A stretch of 46,339 nucleotides of DNA from Longimicrobium terrae (GTDB taxonomy: Bacteria; Gemmatimonadota; Gemmatimonadetes; Longimicrobiales; Longimicrobiaceae). The DNA lies in assembly GCF_014202995.1 (NCBI RefSeq), contig NZ_JACHIA010000032.1, positions 1 through 46,339 of the forward strand, read 5' to 3'. Positions 16,313 through 24,905 of the stretch are shown here, one piece after another (within the stretch, counting starts at the first letter, position 1; each line of letters begins with the position of its first letter). A program made the translations under genes and the position numbers. A model generated the notes under the pieces. The model was not told the DNA's origin and searched no databases. It saw only the letters and a list, made by a program, of their open reading frames with translations.

Positions 16313-16930
16313 ATGCCCGGTCGCAAGGTCCCCGAAGAACAGCGCAGGCTCGAGATCCTGAAGGCGGCGTACCGCGTGGCCGGGCGCGAGCGCCTGACCG
16401 GGCTGACCGCGCAGGCCGTGGCGGCGGAGGCCGGGGTGAGCAAGGGGCTGGTGTTTTTTCACTTCGGCAACCGCGACGGGCTTCTGGTTGCGCTGCTGAA
16501 ATGGCTGCTGGGCATTACGCTGGTGGGGCCGGACATGCCGGAGCTGCTGGCCGGCCGCACGCCGGGCGAGCGGCTGATGTCCGCCCTGCGCCGCGACGTG
16601 GAGGCCCTTCCGCGCCAGCGCGAGCGCGTGGAGCTGTTCTTTGACTTCTGGGTGATGGGAACGCGCCACCCGGAGGTGCAGCGCGCCATTCGCGCCGCGC
16701 TGGACGGCTACCGCGACGCGTACCGGCCGCTGGCGCAGGCCGTGGTGGACGCGGACCCGGCGCGCTTCGGCGGGATCGGGGCGGAGGGGCTGGCGGGGGT
16801 GGTGGCGGGGTTCATCGAGGGGTGCGCCATTCAGGCCGTGATGGACCCGGAGCGCTTCAACGTGGAAAGCTACATGCGCACCCTGGCCGCGCTGGTGGCG
16901 GAAGCCGGAAATCCGCGCCGCGCGGAATAG
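16313..16930 (+). CDS. TetR-family transcriptional regulator
   Basis: The regulator has 205 residues from ATG 16313 (GAAGGCG just upstream). The N-terminal HTH domain covers about 8-60 ('EILKAAYRVAGRERLTGLT', 'VAAEAGVSKGLVFFHFGNRDGLL'). The C-terminal ligand domain resembles BetI-type regulators, with 'FFDFWVMGTRHPEV' and a final 'VVAGFIEGCAIQAVMDPE'. It follows the desaturase but is separated by a terminator, so regulation of the desaturase is possible but unproven. No palindrome stands out upstream. Confidence 0.88.
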   Translation: MPGRKVPEEQRRLEILKAAYRVAGRERLTGLTAQAVAAEAGVSKGLVFFHFGNRDGLLVALLKWLLGITLVGPDMPELLAGRTPGERLMSALRRDVEALPRQRERVELFFDFWVMGTRHPEVQRAIRAALDGYRDAYRPLAQAVVDADPARFGGIGAEGLAGVVAGFIEGCAIQAVMDPERFNVESYMRTLAALVAEAGNPRRAE

Positions 16931-17426
16931 GCCCTCCCGCCGCCCGCCGGCGCCGTCCTCCCGCGGCCGCCGGTCATCCGCCAAGCGTCGCTCGGCCCGC
17001 AGGCGTGGACGATTCGTGGCGGAGATGGACATCCGCGCGGCCTCGCGCTTCCTCCCCATCCGTCCTCCTGCCCGTGCCGCAACTCCCTTCCATCACGCCC
17101 GGCCGCCGGACGACGCCAGGCTGCCCGCGTGAGGCGGCGATCAAGCGAAAGAAACTCGTCAAGTGACAGGCGGCGCGGAGAGCCGGATTCCGCACCTGCT
17201 CGGGGCGGAAATCGTCCGCGCCCGCGCCGCCCGTTTTTCCCGACGCTGTTTCCGGATCGCGGGCAGAACCGCCCGTCGCCTGTGGGGAAATGCCTTACCC
17301 AAGCGTCGGCGGACGGGCGGCGGAGAATGGTGGACAGGAGGCTTTCACAGGTGGCAAGGCACGACGTACCTTGTACTGACATTCATCTGCCTGAAGCCCT
17401 GTCCCACGTCCGCGAGCCTGACCCGT
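16931..17426. other. Intergenic region, no gene recognised
   Basis: About 500 bases with overlapping short frames but no supported gene. TTCACA-17-TACCTT near 17348-17376 could be a promoter for the gene at 17427, but the match is weak. Confidence 0.4.
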
Positions 17427-17810
17427 ATGCCGCTCACCGCCGCACTCGATCCCACCGGAACCGTCCGGATCATCACCTATGTTGGCGAGATCGACGACGA
17501 TTCGCTCGTGCGCGGATTCGAGGCGGTGTGGAGCCAGCCCTGGTACGTGCCGGGGATGGCGGAACTGAACGACCTGAGCGGGCTTACGGAGGTGAACGTG
17601 ACTACCGCCGGCATGCGCGCCCTGGCCTACGCCGCCATGGATTACCATCGCGAAGAGCCGGAGGGCAAGGTGGCCATCTACGCGCCGGCGGTCGTAACCT
17701 TTGGCATGGCGCGGATGTACGAGGCGCTGGTGGACGCGGAGCCGGAGCGCTACCGCGTCTTTCGCGAGCCGGGCCCGGCTCGCGCGTGGGTGGGCCTGCC
17801 GCCGGAGTGA
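17427..17810 (+). CDS. SpoIIAA/STAS-like small protein
   Basis: This protein has 127 residues from ATG 17427; a frame extending 88 codons upstream has Arg-rich composition unlike a protein and is not used. The pattern 'VRIITYVGEIDDDSLVRGFEAVWSQPWYVPGMAELNDLS' in overlapping strand-helix blocks and 'VAIYAPAVVTFGMARMYEAL' resembles proteins of the SpoIIAA-like superfamily, which often carry 'D-S' switches in signalling. The resemblance is by layout only. It stands alone with a terminator 150 bases downstream. Confidence 0.6.
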   Translation: MPLTAALDPTGTVRIITYVGEIDDDSLVRGFEAVWSQPWYVPGMAELNDLSGLTEVNVTTAGMRALAYAAMDYHREEPEGKVAIYAPAVVTFGMARMYEALVDAEPERYRVFREPGPARAWVGLPPE

Positions 17811-17960
17811 TCCGCGAGCGCTCTTCGATCCGCGCTTCCCGGATCGACGGTCCGCCGGCGCGATCCTCCGCGGGCACCCGTCCGGGACGGATCGGCGGCG
17901 CTGATCCGTCCGAAGAATCGCGCGCGAGATCGAGTCGTCATCCCCGCACGGAAACGCGAA

Positions 17961-17992
17961 AACCCCGGCCATCCTTGGAGATGGCCGGGGTT
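17961..17992. terminator. Bidirectional terminator
   Basis: AACCCCGGCCAT (17961-17972) pairs with ATGGCCGGGGTT (17981-17992) around an 8-base loop. On the minus strand it is followed by TTTTCGCG, so it suits the RiPP precursor gene ending at 18052; on the plus strand it is followed by ATTGT. Confidence 0.85.
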
Positions 17993-18051
17993 ATTGTCCA
18001 TCTGCCCCGCCGCGCGTCCCGCGAGTCATGCAGGCACGCGGAGGCGGGAGG

Positions 18052-18222
18052 TCAGCAGCACTCGGTGTTGTGGTGCGACGGGCAGCGGCAGCTGGCGGCG
18101 CAGCTGTACAGGCCGGTGTCCACCATCGCGTTGGCCTGCACGGTGCCGCGAGGCTCGGCTTCCGCGCCGGTCGCGAACGAATCCACCGTCAGGGCGTCCG
18201 GGTCCAGGCTCAGCTTGCGCAT
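18052..18222 (-). CDS. Pinensin-type RiPP (lanthipeptide) precursor, 56 aa
   Basis: The peptide has 56 residues starting at ATG 18222 with GGAGAAG seven bases upstream. The leader 'MRKLSLDPDALTVDSFATG' followed by 'RGTVQA' matches the pattern of pinensin-family lanthipeptide leaders (K-L-x-L---L-V-S-F-T, then GTV). The C-terminal core is Cys/Ser/Thr-rich with Cys41, 45, 47, 55 and 56 and ends in CC. Lanthipeptides are made by dehydrating Ser/Thr and joining them to Cys. No lanthipeptide enzyme or exporter is in the window, so it would depend on enzymes encoded elsewhere. The family call rests on the leader motif. Confidence 0.72.
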   Translation of the reverse strand: MRKLSLDPDALTVDSFATGAEAEPRGTVQANAMVDTGLYSCAASCRCPSHHNTECC

Positions 18223-18347
18223 CGGCTTCTCCATGCGGGTTGGTGCAAGGTCAGCGTGTCTGACGTTTGCGGACACAAGATCATCAACATCCGTGCCCTG
18301 TGCATCCGCGGGGACGGGCCGGTGCCGGCTCCGCCCCGCGGCGGCGG

Positions 18348-18647
18348 TCAGCAGTTGGGAATGAGTGTGTCGATGTCGCACCCGTCGGCCGTCATGATCA
18401 CACAGCCGGGGCCCGTTTCAAGCTCGCACTCGCGGCTGAGGCAGTAGCTGGTGTCGCAGCCATAGTCGAAGCGCGTGCCCAGACAGTTGCCGCTTTCGAT
18501 GTAGCAGACCGGAGGCTTGCTGACGGTGGCGGGGCCCTCCACGACCTGGTCTTCCGCGCCCTGCACGGTGCCGCGTCCGGAGGCGGCTTCGGCGGTGGCG
18601 AACGACTGCACGTCCAGATCTTCGAGCGCGAGACGGATCTTTCCCAT
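18348..18647 (-). CDS. Pinensin-type RiPP precursor, 99 aa, 8 Cys
   Basis: The peptide has 99 residues from ATG 18647, with GAGG six bases upstream. The leader 'MGKIRLALEDLDVQSFATA' and 'GRGTVQG' match the first precursor. The core from about residue 45 has eight cysteines spread at spacings of about 6-9 residues (beginning 'PPVCYIESGNC' and ending 'LIPNC'), with Ser/Thr between them. It is larger than usual lanthipeptide cores. The two genes are in tandem, 125 bases apart, on the same strand, and probably share a promoter upstream of 18647. Confidence 0.72.
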   Translation of the reverse strand: MGKIRLALEDLDVQSFATAEAASGRGTVQGAEDQVVEGPATVSKPPVCYIESGNCLGTRFDYGCDTSYCLSRECELETGPGCVIMTADGCDIDTLIPNC

Positions 18648-19205
18648 GGTGTCCTCGAGAAGAGCGGTTGGAGAGTGCGACGGGATTCATCTCACGATAC
18701 CTGATCCGCCGCTTTTTGTCCATCCGCCATCCCCCGCCGGATGATCCCCGCGGCATCCCCGGCCGGCGCACCGGGAGGGGAGAACCGCCGCCGCGCGGGG
18801 CGGGCCGACTGCCTGGCGCGTCGCATCGCCGTCCCCGCCTGCCGCTCAGACCCCGCCCTGCGCGCGGCCCTGCCGAACGTCATCACGGGATCGTTCCGAA
18901 ACGGGTACAACCCGCCGGCCGCGCGGTCTCTCCCGTGCACATGTGCACGCCCGTGGTGCGCGCCCGGGTCGTGGGCGTGCGGCCTGTGCCCCGCGCGATC
19001 CGCAAGCTGTTTCCGGCCCCGCGGCGGCATTGGGCGGCTCCCCGCGGCGGGGGCGCCAAAAAGCCTGTCGGGAACCGCAATCCCGTGATCTGCATGCTGT
19101 TGTGCGGGTTGCACGACCCCGCCGCGCCACGCGCCGCGCCCGCTCCGCCGCGACACTCCGTCCCCGCCCCCCGCTCCCTCCGATACCGGCCGCAGAGTTC
19201 CGCTC
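18648..19205. other. Intergenic region between divergent RiPP and kinase genes
   Basis: About 560 bases with no supported gene. It must hold the promoters for the precursor peptides (minus strand) and perhaps the hybrid kinase (plus strand), but I see no strong -35/-10 pair, repeat or hairpin. Confidence 0.45.
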
Positions 19206-22200
19206 ATGAACCCCACCCACTCGGTCCCGCTGGTTCTTCTTTCCCTCGCCATCGCCATCGTGGCCTCGTACGCCGCGCTGGTGCTGGCGGGGCGCGTTAC
19301 GGCGTCCCGCGGGAGCGCCCACCAGCGATGGCTGGTTGCGGGCGGGATCGCGCTGGGCACGGGGATCTGGAGCATGAACTTCGTGGGCCTGCTCGCGTTG
19401 CGCCTCCCCGTCCCCATCGGCCACGACGTGCCGGATTCGGTGTTCGCGCTGATGGTTGCGATCGCCGCTTCGCTGGTGGCGCTGCACACGGCCACCGGCC
19501 CCACGCTCCCCGGCCGGCGCTTCGGGATCGCCGGGCTGGTGATGGGGGCGGGGTTCACGGGAATGCTGTTCCTGAACCTTTCGGGGATGGACGGCCCGGT
19601 GGTGGTGCACTTTGAACCCGAGCGGGTGCTGCTTTCCGGGCTGGTCATCACCGTCGTTTCCCTGTGCGGCCTGTGGGTGGCGTTTCACCTGCGCGATCCC
19701 GAAGACCGCCGGCCGGAGTGGCAGCGCGGCGCGGCCTCGGTGGTTCTGGGCTGCGCCGTGGCGCTGGCGCACCACACGGGCACCTTTGCCGCGCGCTTCG
19801 GGGCCGTCGGCGCCGCCCTGCCCGTGCCGCGCGACTTCGTGCCGGGCAACACGGCGCTGACCACGGCGGTGGCGCTGGCGGCGGGCACCCTGCTGCTGCT
19901 GGCCGTGTACGGCGCGCGCATCGACCTGCGCGCGCGCACCCACGCCGCGGTCGTGCTGGAGCGCATCACCGACGGCTTTCTGGCCTTTGACCCCGGCGGG
20001 ACCTGCACCTACGCCAACCGCGCCGCCGAGGAACTGCTGGGGCGCCCGCGGCAGGCCATGCTGGGACGGCGGCTGCACGACATCATTCCCGGCGCGGAAA
20101 ACTCGGCGCTGGAGCAGGCGTGCCGCCGCGCCATGGCGGAGCAGGCGACCGCCAACGTGGAGGAGTTCAACGACGCGCTGCAGCTGTGGCTGGAGGTGCA
20201 CGTGTATCCGTCGGACGACGGGCTGTCGGTCTACGTGCGGGACGTGACCTCGCGCCGGAAGGCCGGCGACGCGCTGCGCCGGCGCGAGCAGCAGCTGGCC
20301 GACGCGCAGCGCATCGCCCAGCTGGGAAGCTGGGAGAGCGGCGGGCCGGGCACCCCCATCACCTGGTCGCGCGAGGCGTACCGCATCTTCGGGCAGGACC
20401 CGGAAACATTCGTGCTCACGCGCGAAAGCTACATGGCGTGCGTGCACCCGGACGACCGCGAGCGCATTCAGGCGGAGTTCGCGCGTGCGGCGGCCACGGG
20501 CGAGGAGTTCGGCTTTGAAAAGCGCATCGTGCGCCCCGACGGCGAGGTGCGGGTGATCTTTGCCCACGGCACCGCGGCCGTGGACCCCACGGGCGGGCCG
20601 CCGCGCTTTACCGGGACGGTGCAGGACATTACCGACCGCAAGGCGGCCGAGCAGCGGCTGCGCGAAGCCGACCGCATGCTGGACGCGGTGATCCAGTCGT
20701 CGCCGCTGGCGGTGATGGCGGTGGACACCGCCGGGGCCGTGACCCTGTGGAACCCCGCGGCGGAGCGCGTCTTCGGGTGGAAGGCGGACGAGGTGCTGGG
20801 ACAGCCCGTGCCCGTGATTCCGGAAGAGCAGGGCGAACTGCTGCGCACGCTGCTGGCGCAGGGCCCCGCCGCGCCCGGGATCCGGCTGCGGGAGCTGCAG
20901 CGGCGGCACCGGGACGGGCGGATGGTGGACGTGAGCCTTTCCGCCGCGCCGCTCATGAACCCGGGGGGCGAGGTGGCCGGCGCGGTGGCCATCGTGGCCG
21001 ACAACACCGCCCAGCGCGCCGCCTCCGAGGCGCTGCGCAACAGCGAAGAGCGCTTTCGCGAGCTGGCGGAAAACATCCGCGAGGTGTTCTGGATCAAGGG
21101 CCCGGGGGACGGCCCGGTGCTGTACGTGAGCCCCGCCGCCGAGCAGGTGTGGAACATGTCGCCGGACACGCTGATGGGCGATCCGGATCGCTTTCTGGCA
21201 AAGGTGCACCCCGACGACCGCGGGACGGTGCTGCGCGCCCGCACCGCGGTGCAGGCCGACGCCACCGAGTTCGAGTACCGCATCGTCCGGCCGGACGGCG
21301 AGGTGCGCTGGGTGCGCGACCGCGGCTTTCCCGTGCGCGACGCGGCCGGCGCGGTGGTGCGCGTGGTGGGCGTGGCCGAGGACATCACCGCCCGGCGCGC
21401 GGCGGACCAGGCGCTGCGCGCGGGCGAGCGGCAGGCGCACAAGATGGCGGAGCGCATGCGCGCCGTGGCCGCCGCGGCGGGCGCCACCATCGGCGCGCAG
21501 TCGCGCGAGGCGCTGCGCGACGTGCTGGCCGAGGCCGTCCGCCGCGTCATTCCCTCCGACACCTTCACCTTCGCCACGCTGCTGCCGGACGAGTGGGCGC
21601 TCTGGTACCTGGGCGACTACGACGCGGGGGTGTACGGCGGCAGCCGCCCGGTGCCGCTGGCGGGAACGCCGGGCGAGGGCGTGATCCGCGGCCGCCGCCC
21701 GCTGCTCATCCGGCGCTCGTCCGAGGCGGCGGCGCGGGGCGGCATCCTGTGGGGCACCGGGGTGCGCTCGGAAAGCAGCATCCGCGTCCCCATCCTGAGC
21801 GGCGGCGACGTGCTGGGGATGATCACCGTGCAGAGCTACACGCCGGAGCTGTACGACGAGCAGGACGTGGAGGTGCTGGAGGCGCTGGCCGCGCTGGCGG
21901 CCACGGCGCTGCGCAACATCCGCCTGCGGGAGGAGCAGAACGCCGCGCAGGAGGCGCTGCGCCGGAGCGAGGCGGACTACCGCGGGCTGTTCGAGAACGC
22001 GCACGACGCCATCCTCATCATCGACCCCGACGGCGAGCGGGTGCTGGACGTGAATCCGCGCGCCTGCGAGCTGTACGGCTATCCGCGCGAGCAGTTCGTG
22101 GGGATGGCCATGGAGGCGGTGTCGGTGGACGCGGAGATGGGGCGGGCGCGGGTGCTGGAGGCGCTCAAGCCGGGGGTGCCGCGGCACTTTGAGCTGGTGC

Positions 22201-23873
22201 AGCGCGTGGCCGGCGGGGCGGAGCTGCACGTGGAGGTGATCGCCACCGCGGTGCCGTACCGCGGCGGGCGGGCCATTCTGTCCATCAACCGCGACATCAC
22301 CGAGCGCAGGCAGGCCGAGGACGCGCTGCGGGCGTCGGAGCTCAAGTTCCGCTCGGTGACGCACTCCGCCGCCGACGCCATCGTGACCATCGACTCCGAA
22401 GGGTGCATCGTGTCGTGGAACCGGGGCGCGGAAACCGTCTTCGGCTACTGCGAGGCCGAGGCGCTGGGGCAGGCGCTGGAGATCATGATGCCGGAGCGGT
22501 TCCGCGAAAGGCACCGCGCCGGGGTGCAGCGCATGGCGCACACCGGCGACCTGTCGCTGCAGGACACCACGCTGGAGCTGGTGGGAATGCGGCGCGACGG
22601 GACGGAGTTTCCGCTGGAGGCGTCGCTGGCGCTGTGGGATGTGGGGGGGCGCCGCTTTGCCACGCGCATCATGCGCGACGTGAGCGAGCGGCGGCGGAGC
22701 GAGGAGGCGCTGCGCCGCAGCCAGCAGAAGCTGGCGCAGGCGCAGAAGATGGAGGCGGTGGGGCGGCTGGCGGGCGGCGTGGCGCACGACTTCAACAACC
22801 TGCTCACCGTCATCGGCGGCAACGCGGACCTGCTGATTCTGGACCGCGGCGGCGACGACGACCTGTGCGAGCAGCTGGGGGAGATCAAGCAGGCGGCGGA
22901 CCGGGCGGCGGCGCTCACCCGGCAGCTGCTGGCCTTCAGCCGGCAGCAGGTGCTGCAGCCCCGGCTGCTGGACCTGGACGCCGTCGTTTCCGGGATGCAC
23001 AAGATGCTCAGCCGGCTGATCGCGGAGCACGTGGATGTGGTGCTGCGGCTGCACGGGTCGCTGCCGCCGGTAAAGGCGGACCCCACGCAGATGGAGCAGG
23101 TGATTCTGAACCTGGCCGTCAACGCGCGCGACGCCATGCCCGACGGCGGGCGGCTGCTGATCCGCACGGACGCGGTGCGGCTGGAGCAGCCGGAGCTGCG
23201 CGCCGGGTTCGAGCTTCCCGCGGGGCCGTACGTCGTGCTGTCCGTGACCGACACGGGGCACGGGATCGAGCCGGCGGCGCTGGGGCGCATCTTCGAACCG
23301 TTCTTTACCACCAAGGCCGAGGGGCACGGCACGGGGCTGGGGCTGGCGACGGTGTACGGCATCGTGCAGCAGAGCGGGGGATGGATCGACGTGGCCAGCG
23401 AGCCGGACCGGGGCACGCGGTTCGAGGTTTTTCTGCCCAGCGTGGCGGCGGAAGTGGACGCGCCGGAGGCCGGTGCCGGCGCGGGGACGCACGCCGCGCG
23501 GGGAAGCGGCACGGTGCTGCTGGTGGAAGACAACGCCGCCGTGCGCCTGGTGGGCTCGCGCGCGCTCACGCGCAGCGGCTACACCGTGCTGGACGCGGGG
23601 GACGGCGAAGAGGGGCTGAAGGTGGCCGCGGCCTACGACGGGCGCATCGACCTGGTGGTGACGGACGTGGTGATGCCGCGGATGGGTGGGCGCGAGCTGG
23701 CGCGGCGCCTGTCCGAGTCGCGGCCGGAGACGCGGGTGATCTTTACCTCCGGGTTCACGGAGGATTCGGTGCTGCGGCCGGAAACGTTCGAGCCCGGCGC
23801 GCACTTTCTGCCCAAGCCGTACGGACCGGCGGAACTGGTGAGGCACGCGATGGACGTGCTGGCGGAGGTGTAG
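19206..23873 (+). CDS. Hybrid histidine kinase: MHYT-like, six PAS, GAF, kinase, receiver
   Basis: The protein has 1555 residues. An N-terminal seven-helix membrane domain (about 5-245) has the layout of MHYT sensors. Six PAS domains follow at about 257-350, 365-480, 485-605, 615-735, 921-1036 and 1045-1161. A GAF domain lies at 761-908. The kinase has phospho-acceptor His1194 in 'VAHDFNNLL'. The ATP domain (1290-1410) has 'NLAVNARDAMPDGG', 'DTGHGIEP' and 'GTGLGLATVYGIV'. A receiver domain (1435-1555) has Asp1487 in 'VTDVVMPRMGG' and Lys in 'PKPYGP'. It should pass phosphate from His1194 to its own receiver. The metal-binding positions of MHYT are altered. It stands alone; no output regulator is adjacent. 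Confidence 0.92.
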   Translation: MNPTHSVPLVLLSLAIAIVASYAALVLAGRVTASRGSAHQRWLVAGGIALGTGIWSMNFVGLLALRLPVPIGHDVPDSVFALMVAIAASLVALHTATGPTLPGRRFGIAGLVMGAGFTGMLFLNLSGMDGPVVVHFEPERVLLSGLVITVVSLCGLWVAFHLRDPEDRRPEWQRGAASVVLGCAVALAHHTGTFAARFGAVGAALPVPRDFVPGNTALTTAVALAAGTLLLLAVYGARIDLRARTHAAVVLERITDGFLAFDPGGTCTYANRAAEELLGRPRQAMLGRRLHDIIPGAENSALEQACRRAMAEQATANVEEFNDALQLWLEVHVYPSDDGLSVYVRDVTSRRKAGDALRRREQQLADAQRIAQLGSWESGGPGTPITWSREAYRIFGQDPETFVLTRESYMACVHPDDRERIQAEFARAAATGEEFGFEKRIVRPDGEVRVIFAHGTAAVDPTGGPPRFTGTVQDITDRKAAEQRLREADRMLDAVIQSSPLAVMAVDTAGAVTLWNPAAERVFGWKADEVLGQPVPVIPEEQGELLRTLLAQGPAAPGIRLRELQRRHRDGRMVDVSLSAAPLMNPGGEVAGAVAIVADNTAQRAASEALRNSEERFRELAENIREVFWIKGPGDGPVLYVSPAAEQVWNMSPDTLMGDPDRFLAKVHPDDRGTVLRARTAVQADATEFEYRIVRPDGEVRWVRDRGFPVRDAAGAVVRVVGVAEDITARRAADQALRAGERQAHKMAERMRAVAAAAGATIGAQSREALRDVLAEAVRRVIPSDTFTFATLLPDEWALWYLGDYDAGVYGGSRPVPLAGTPGEGVIRGRRPLLIRRSSEAAARGGILWGTGVRSESSIRVPILSGGDVLGMITVQSYTPELYDEQDVEVLEALAALAATALRNIRLREEQNAAQEALRRSEADYRGLFENAHDAILIIDPDGERVLDVNPRACELYGYPREQFVGMAMEAVSVDAEMGRARVLEALKPGVPRHFELVQRVAGGAELHVEVIATAVPYRGGRAILSINRDITERRQAEDALRASELKFRSVTHSAADAIVTIDSEGCIVSWNRGAETVFGYCEAEALGQALEIMMPERFRERHRAGVQRMAHTGDLSLQDTTLELVGMRRDGTEFPLEASLALWDVGGRRFATRIMRDVSERRRSEEALRRSQQKLAQAQKMEAVGRLAGGVAHDFNNLLTVIGGNADLLILDRGGDDDLCEQLGEIKQAADRAAALTRQLLAFSRQQVLQPRLLDLDAVVSGMHKMLSRLIAEHVDVVLRLHGSLPPVKADPTQMEQVILNLAVNARDAMPDGGRLLIRTDAVRLEQPELRAGFELPAGPYVVLSVTDTGHGIEPAALGRIFEPFFTTKAEGHGTGLGLATVYGIVQQSGGWIDVASEPDRGTRFEVFLPSVAAEVDAPEAGAGAGTHAARGSGTVLLVEDNAAVRLVGSRALTRSGYTVLDAGDGEEGLKVAAAYDGRIDLVVTDVVMPRMGGRELARRLSESRPETRVIFTSGFTEDSVLRPETFEPGAHFLPKPYGPAELVRHAMDVLAEV

Positions 23874-23929
23874 GGCGGGGGAGGGGTGGATGGATGGTGG
23901 GTGGTCGATGAGGGTGGTGCGGGCGGCGG

Positions 23930-24413
23930 GCTTCGGTGAGCGTCCCCCGGCCTCGCAGGCCCCACCCCCGGCCCCTCCCCGTGCAAACTGCCGCACGGAG
24001 AGGGGAGAACGGCAACTCAGTTCGTTCTCGGACGATGATGTGCCGCCGGAGAGGGCCCCCTCCCCCCAGCCCCCTCCACCCGCTCCGCGGGAGAGGGGGA
24101 GCCGTTCGGCGCGGGCAGGACTTCGGCTCGCGGCGCCACCCCCGCTGGATGTTCTCCGCATGCATTTGAAGCCCCGATCGTGGACGCGACAGCGGCCGCG
24201 AGTCGGGGCTTTGCGCTGTTCGAGCGGCGGATTCATCCGCTCAACGGGCTCCGCGGGTCCGCGCACCGCCTCCATCTACGCTATCGCGTCCCCCGCATCC
24301 GCTCGCCGCGGCACTCTTCGTGTCACCGACCGGGCCATCCGCCACGCCCAACCCTCCCCCAGTCTTTTTTGGGGGAGGGTGGGCCGGTGGTGCCGGCCCG
24401 GGTGGGGGCCGCC
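23930..24413 (+). repeat. Composite intergenic repeat R1, copy A
   Basis: Modules in order: a block with CCGTGCAAACTGCCGCACGG (hairpin), a block around CACCCGCTCCGCGGGAGAGG, a block with GAGCGGCGGATTCATCCGCTC, and a hairpin of CCCTCCCCCA and TGGGGGAGGG around a T-rich loop (24351-24380), ending in GGGTGGGGGCCGCC. The same modules in the same order occur at 34274-34703. The hairpin with T-run could end transcription of the hybrid kinase gene. Confidence 0.9.
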
Positions 24414-24905
24414 CGTAGGCCCGCCCGTCGCGTCCGCGTCCTCCATCCCGCCATCCCCCGATCCACCTCTCCGACCCAGTCCACTGATCCACCTCCCCTG
24501 ATCGGCCGGGATGATGAGGCCGGCACCCGTCGTCCAGATTCATCTTATCACCTTTGAAACTTATCTCCCCAAACGACTTGCAGGCGCACGGCCCCGCCGG
24601 CCCCATCCACGGGGCACCGCCGGGGCCGCACGGCATTTGTCAGAGGTATTGACAAATGAATTCCCGAAGCACAATTGTTACGCACGTCGAATTTGTAAGA
24701 AGTTCTTCCAATATGGCCCGCGTGACCCGGCGGCCCCGCCGCCCGCCCCCGAGCCCTGCCGGAAGCACAGTTCCACGACCCCGCATTGCCGTTACTCCGG
24801 AGGGTGTCTCGTACTCACCCCTGGCTTTCCACCCAGCCCGCCACAACGGCCGGCCGGCGTTTTTTTCCCGCAGTCACACCACACCCTGCTCTCGGAGGTT
24901 CTGCA
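24414..24905 (+). other. SusC upstream region with AT-rich segment
   Basis: About 490 bases. The stretch 24635-24715 is clearly richer in A/T than its surroundings and contains the inverted repeat at 24635-24657. The SusC ribosome site GGAGG is at 24894-24898. No gene is supported here. Confidence 0.6.
24635..24657. promoter_or_regulatory. Palindromic operator upstream of SusC
   Basis: The arms ATTTGTCA (24635-24642) and TGACAAAT (24650-24657) are perfect inverted repeats separated by 7 bases, followed by GAATT. A near-identical site (one mismatch, same spacing and same following GAATT) lies at 36746-36768 between the GH3 and GH16 genes. TTGACA (24649-24654) overlaps the right arm, so a bound repressor would block polymerase. 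Confidence 0.7.

Noticed and set aside
17163-17426. An 88-codon N-terminal extension of the SpoIIAA-like gene
   Set aside because: The extension is Arg-rich with no domain, and the ATG at 17427 gives a protein of normal small-domain length.
18846-24275. A minus-strand open frame of 1809 codons opposite the hybrid kinase
   Set aside because: It is a shadow frame that arises from high GC at third codon positions. Its composition (His/Arg/Gly-rich, no domains) is unlike a protein, while the plus strand encodes an unmistakable kinase.
24351-24380. Insertion sequence ends, because of the strong inverted C/G-rich arms in R1 copies
   Set aside because: No transposase lies in any copy, target-site duplications are not visible, and module composition varies between copies. 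They are kept as repeats of unknown nature.
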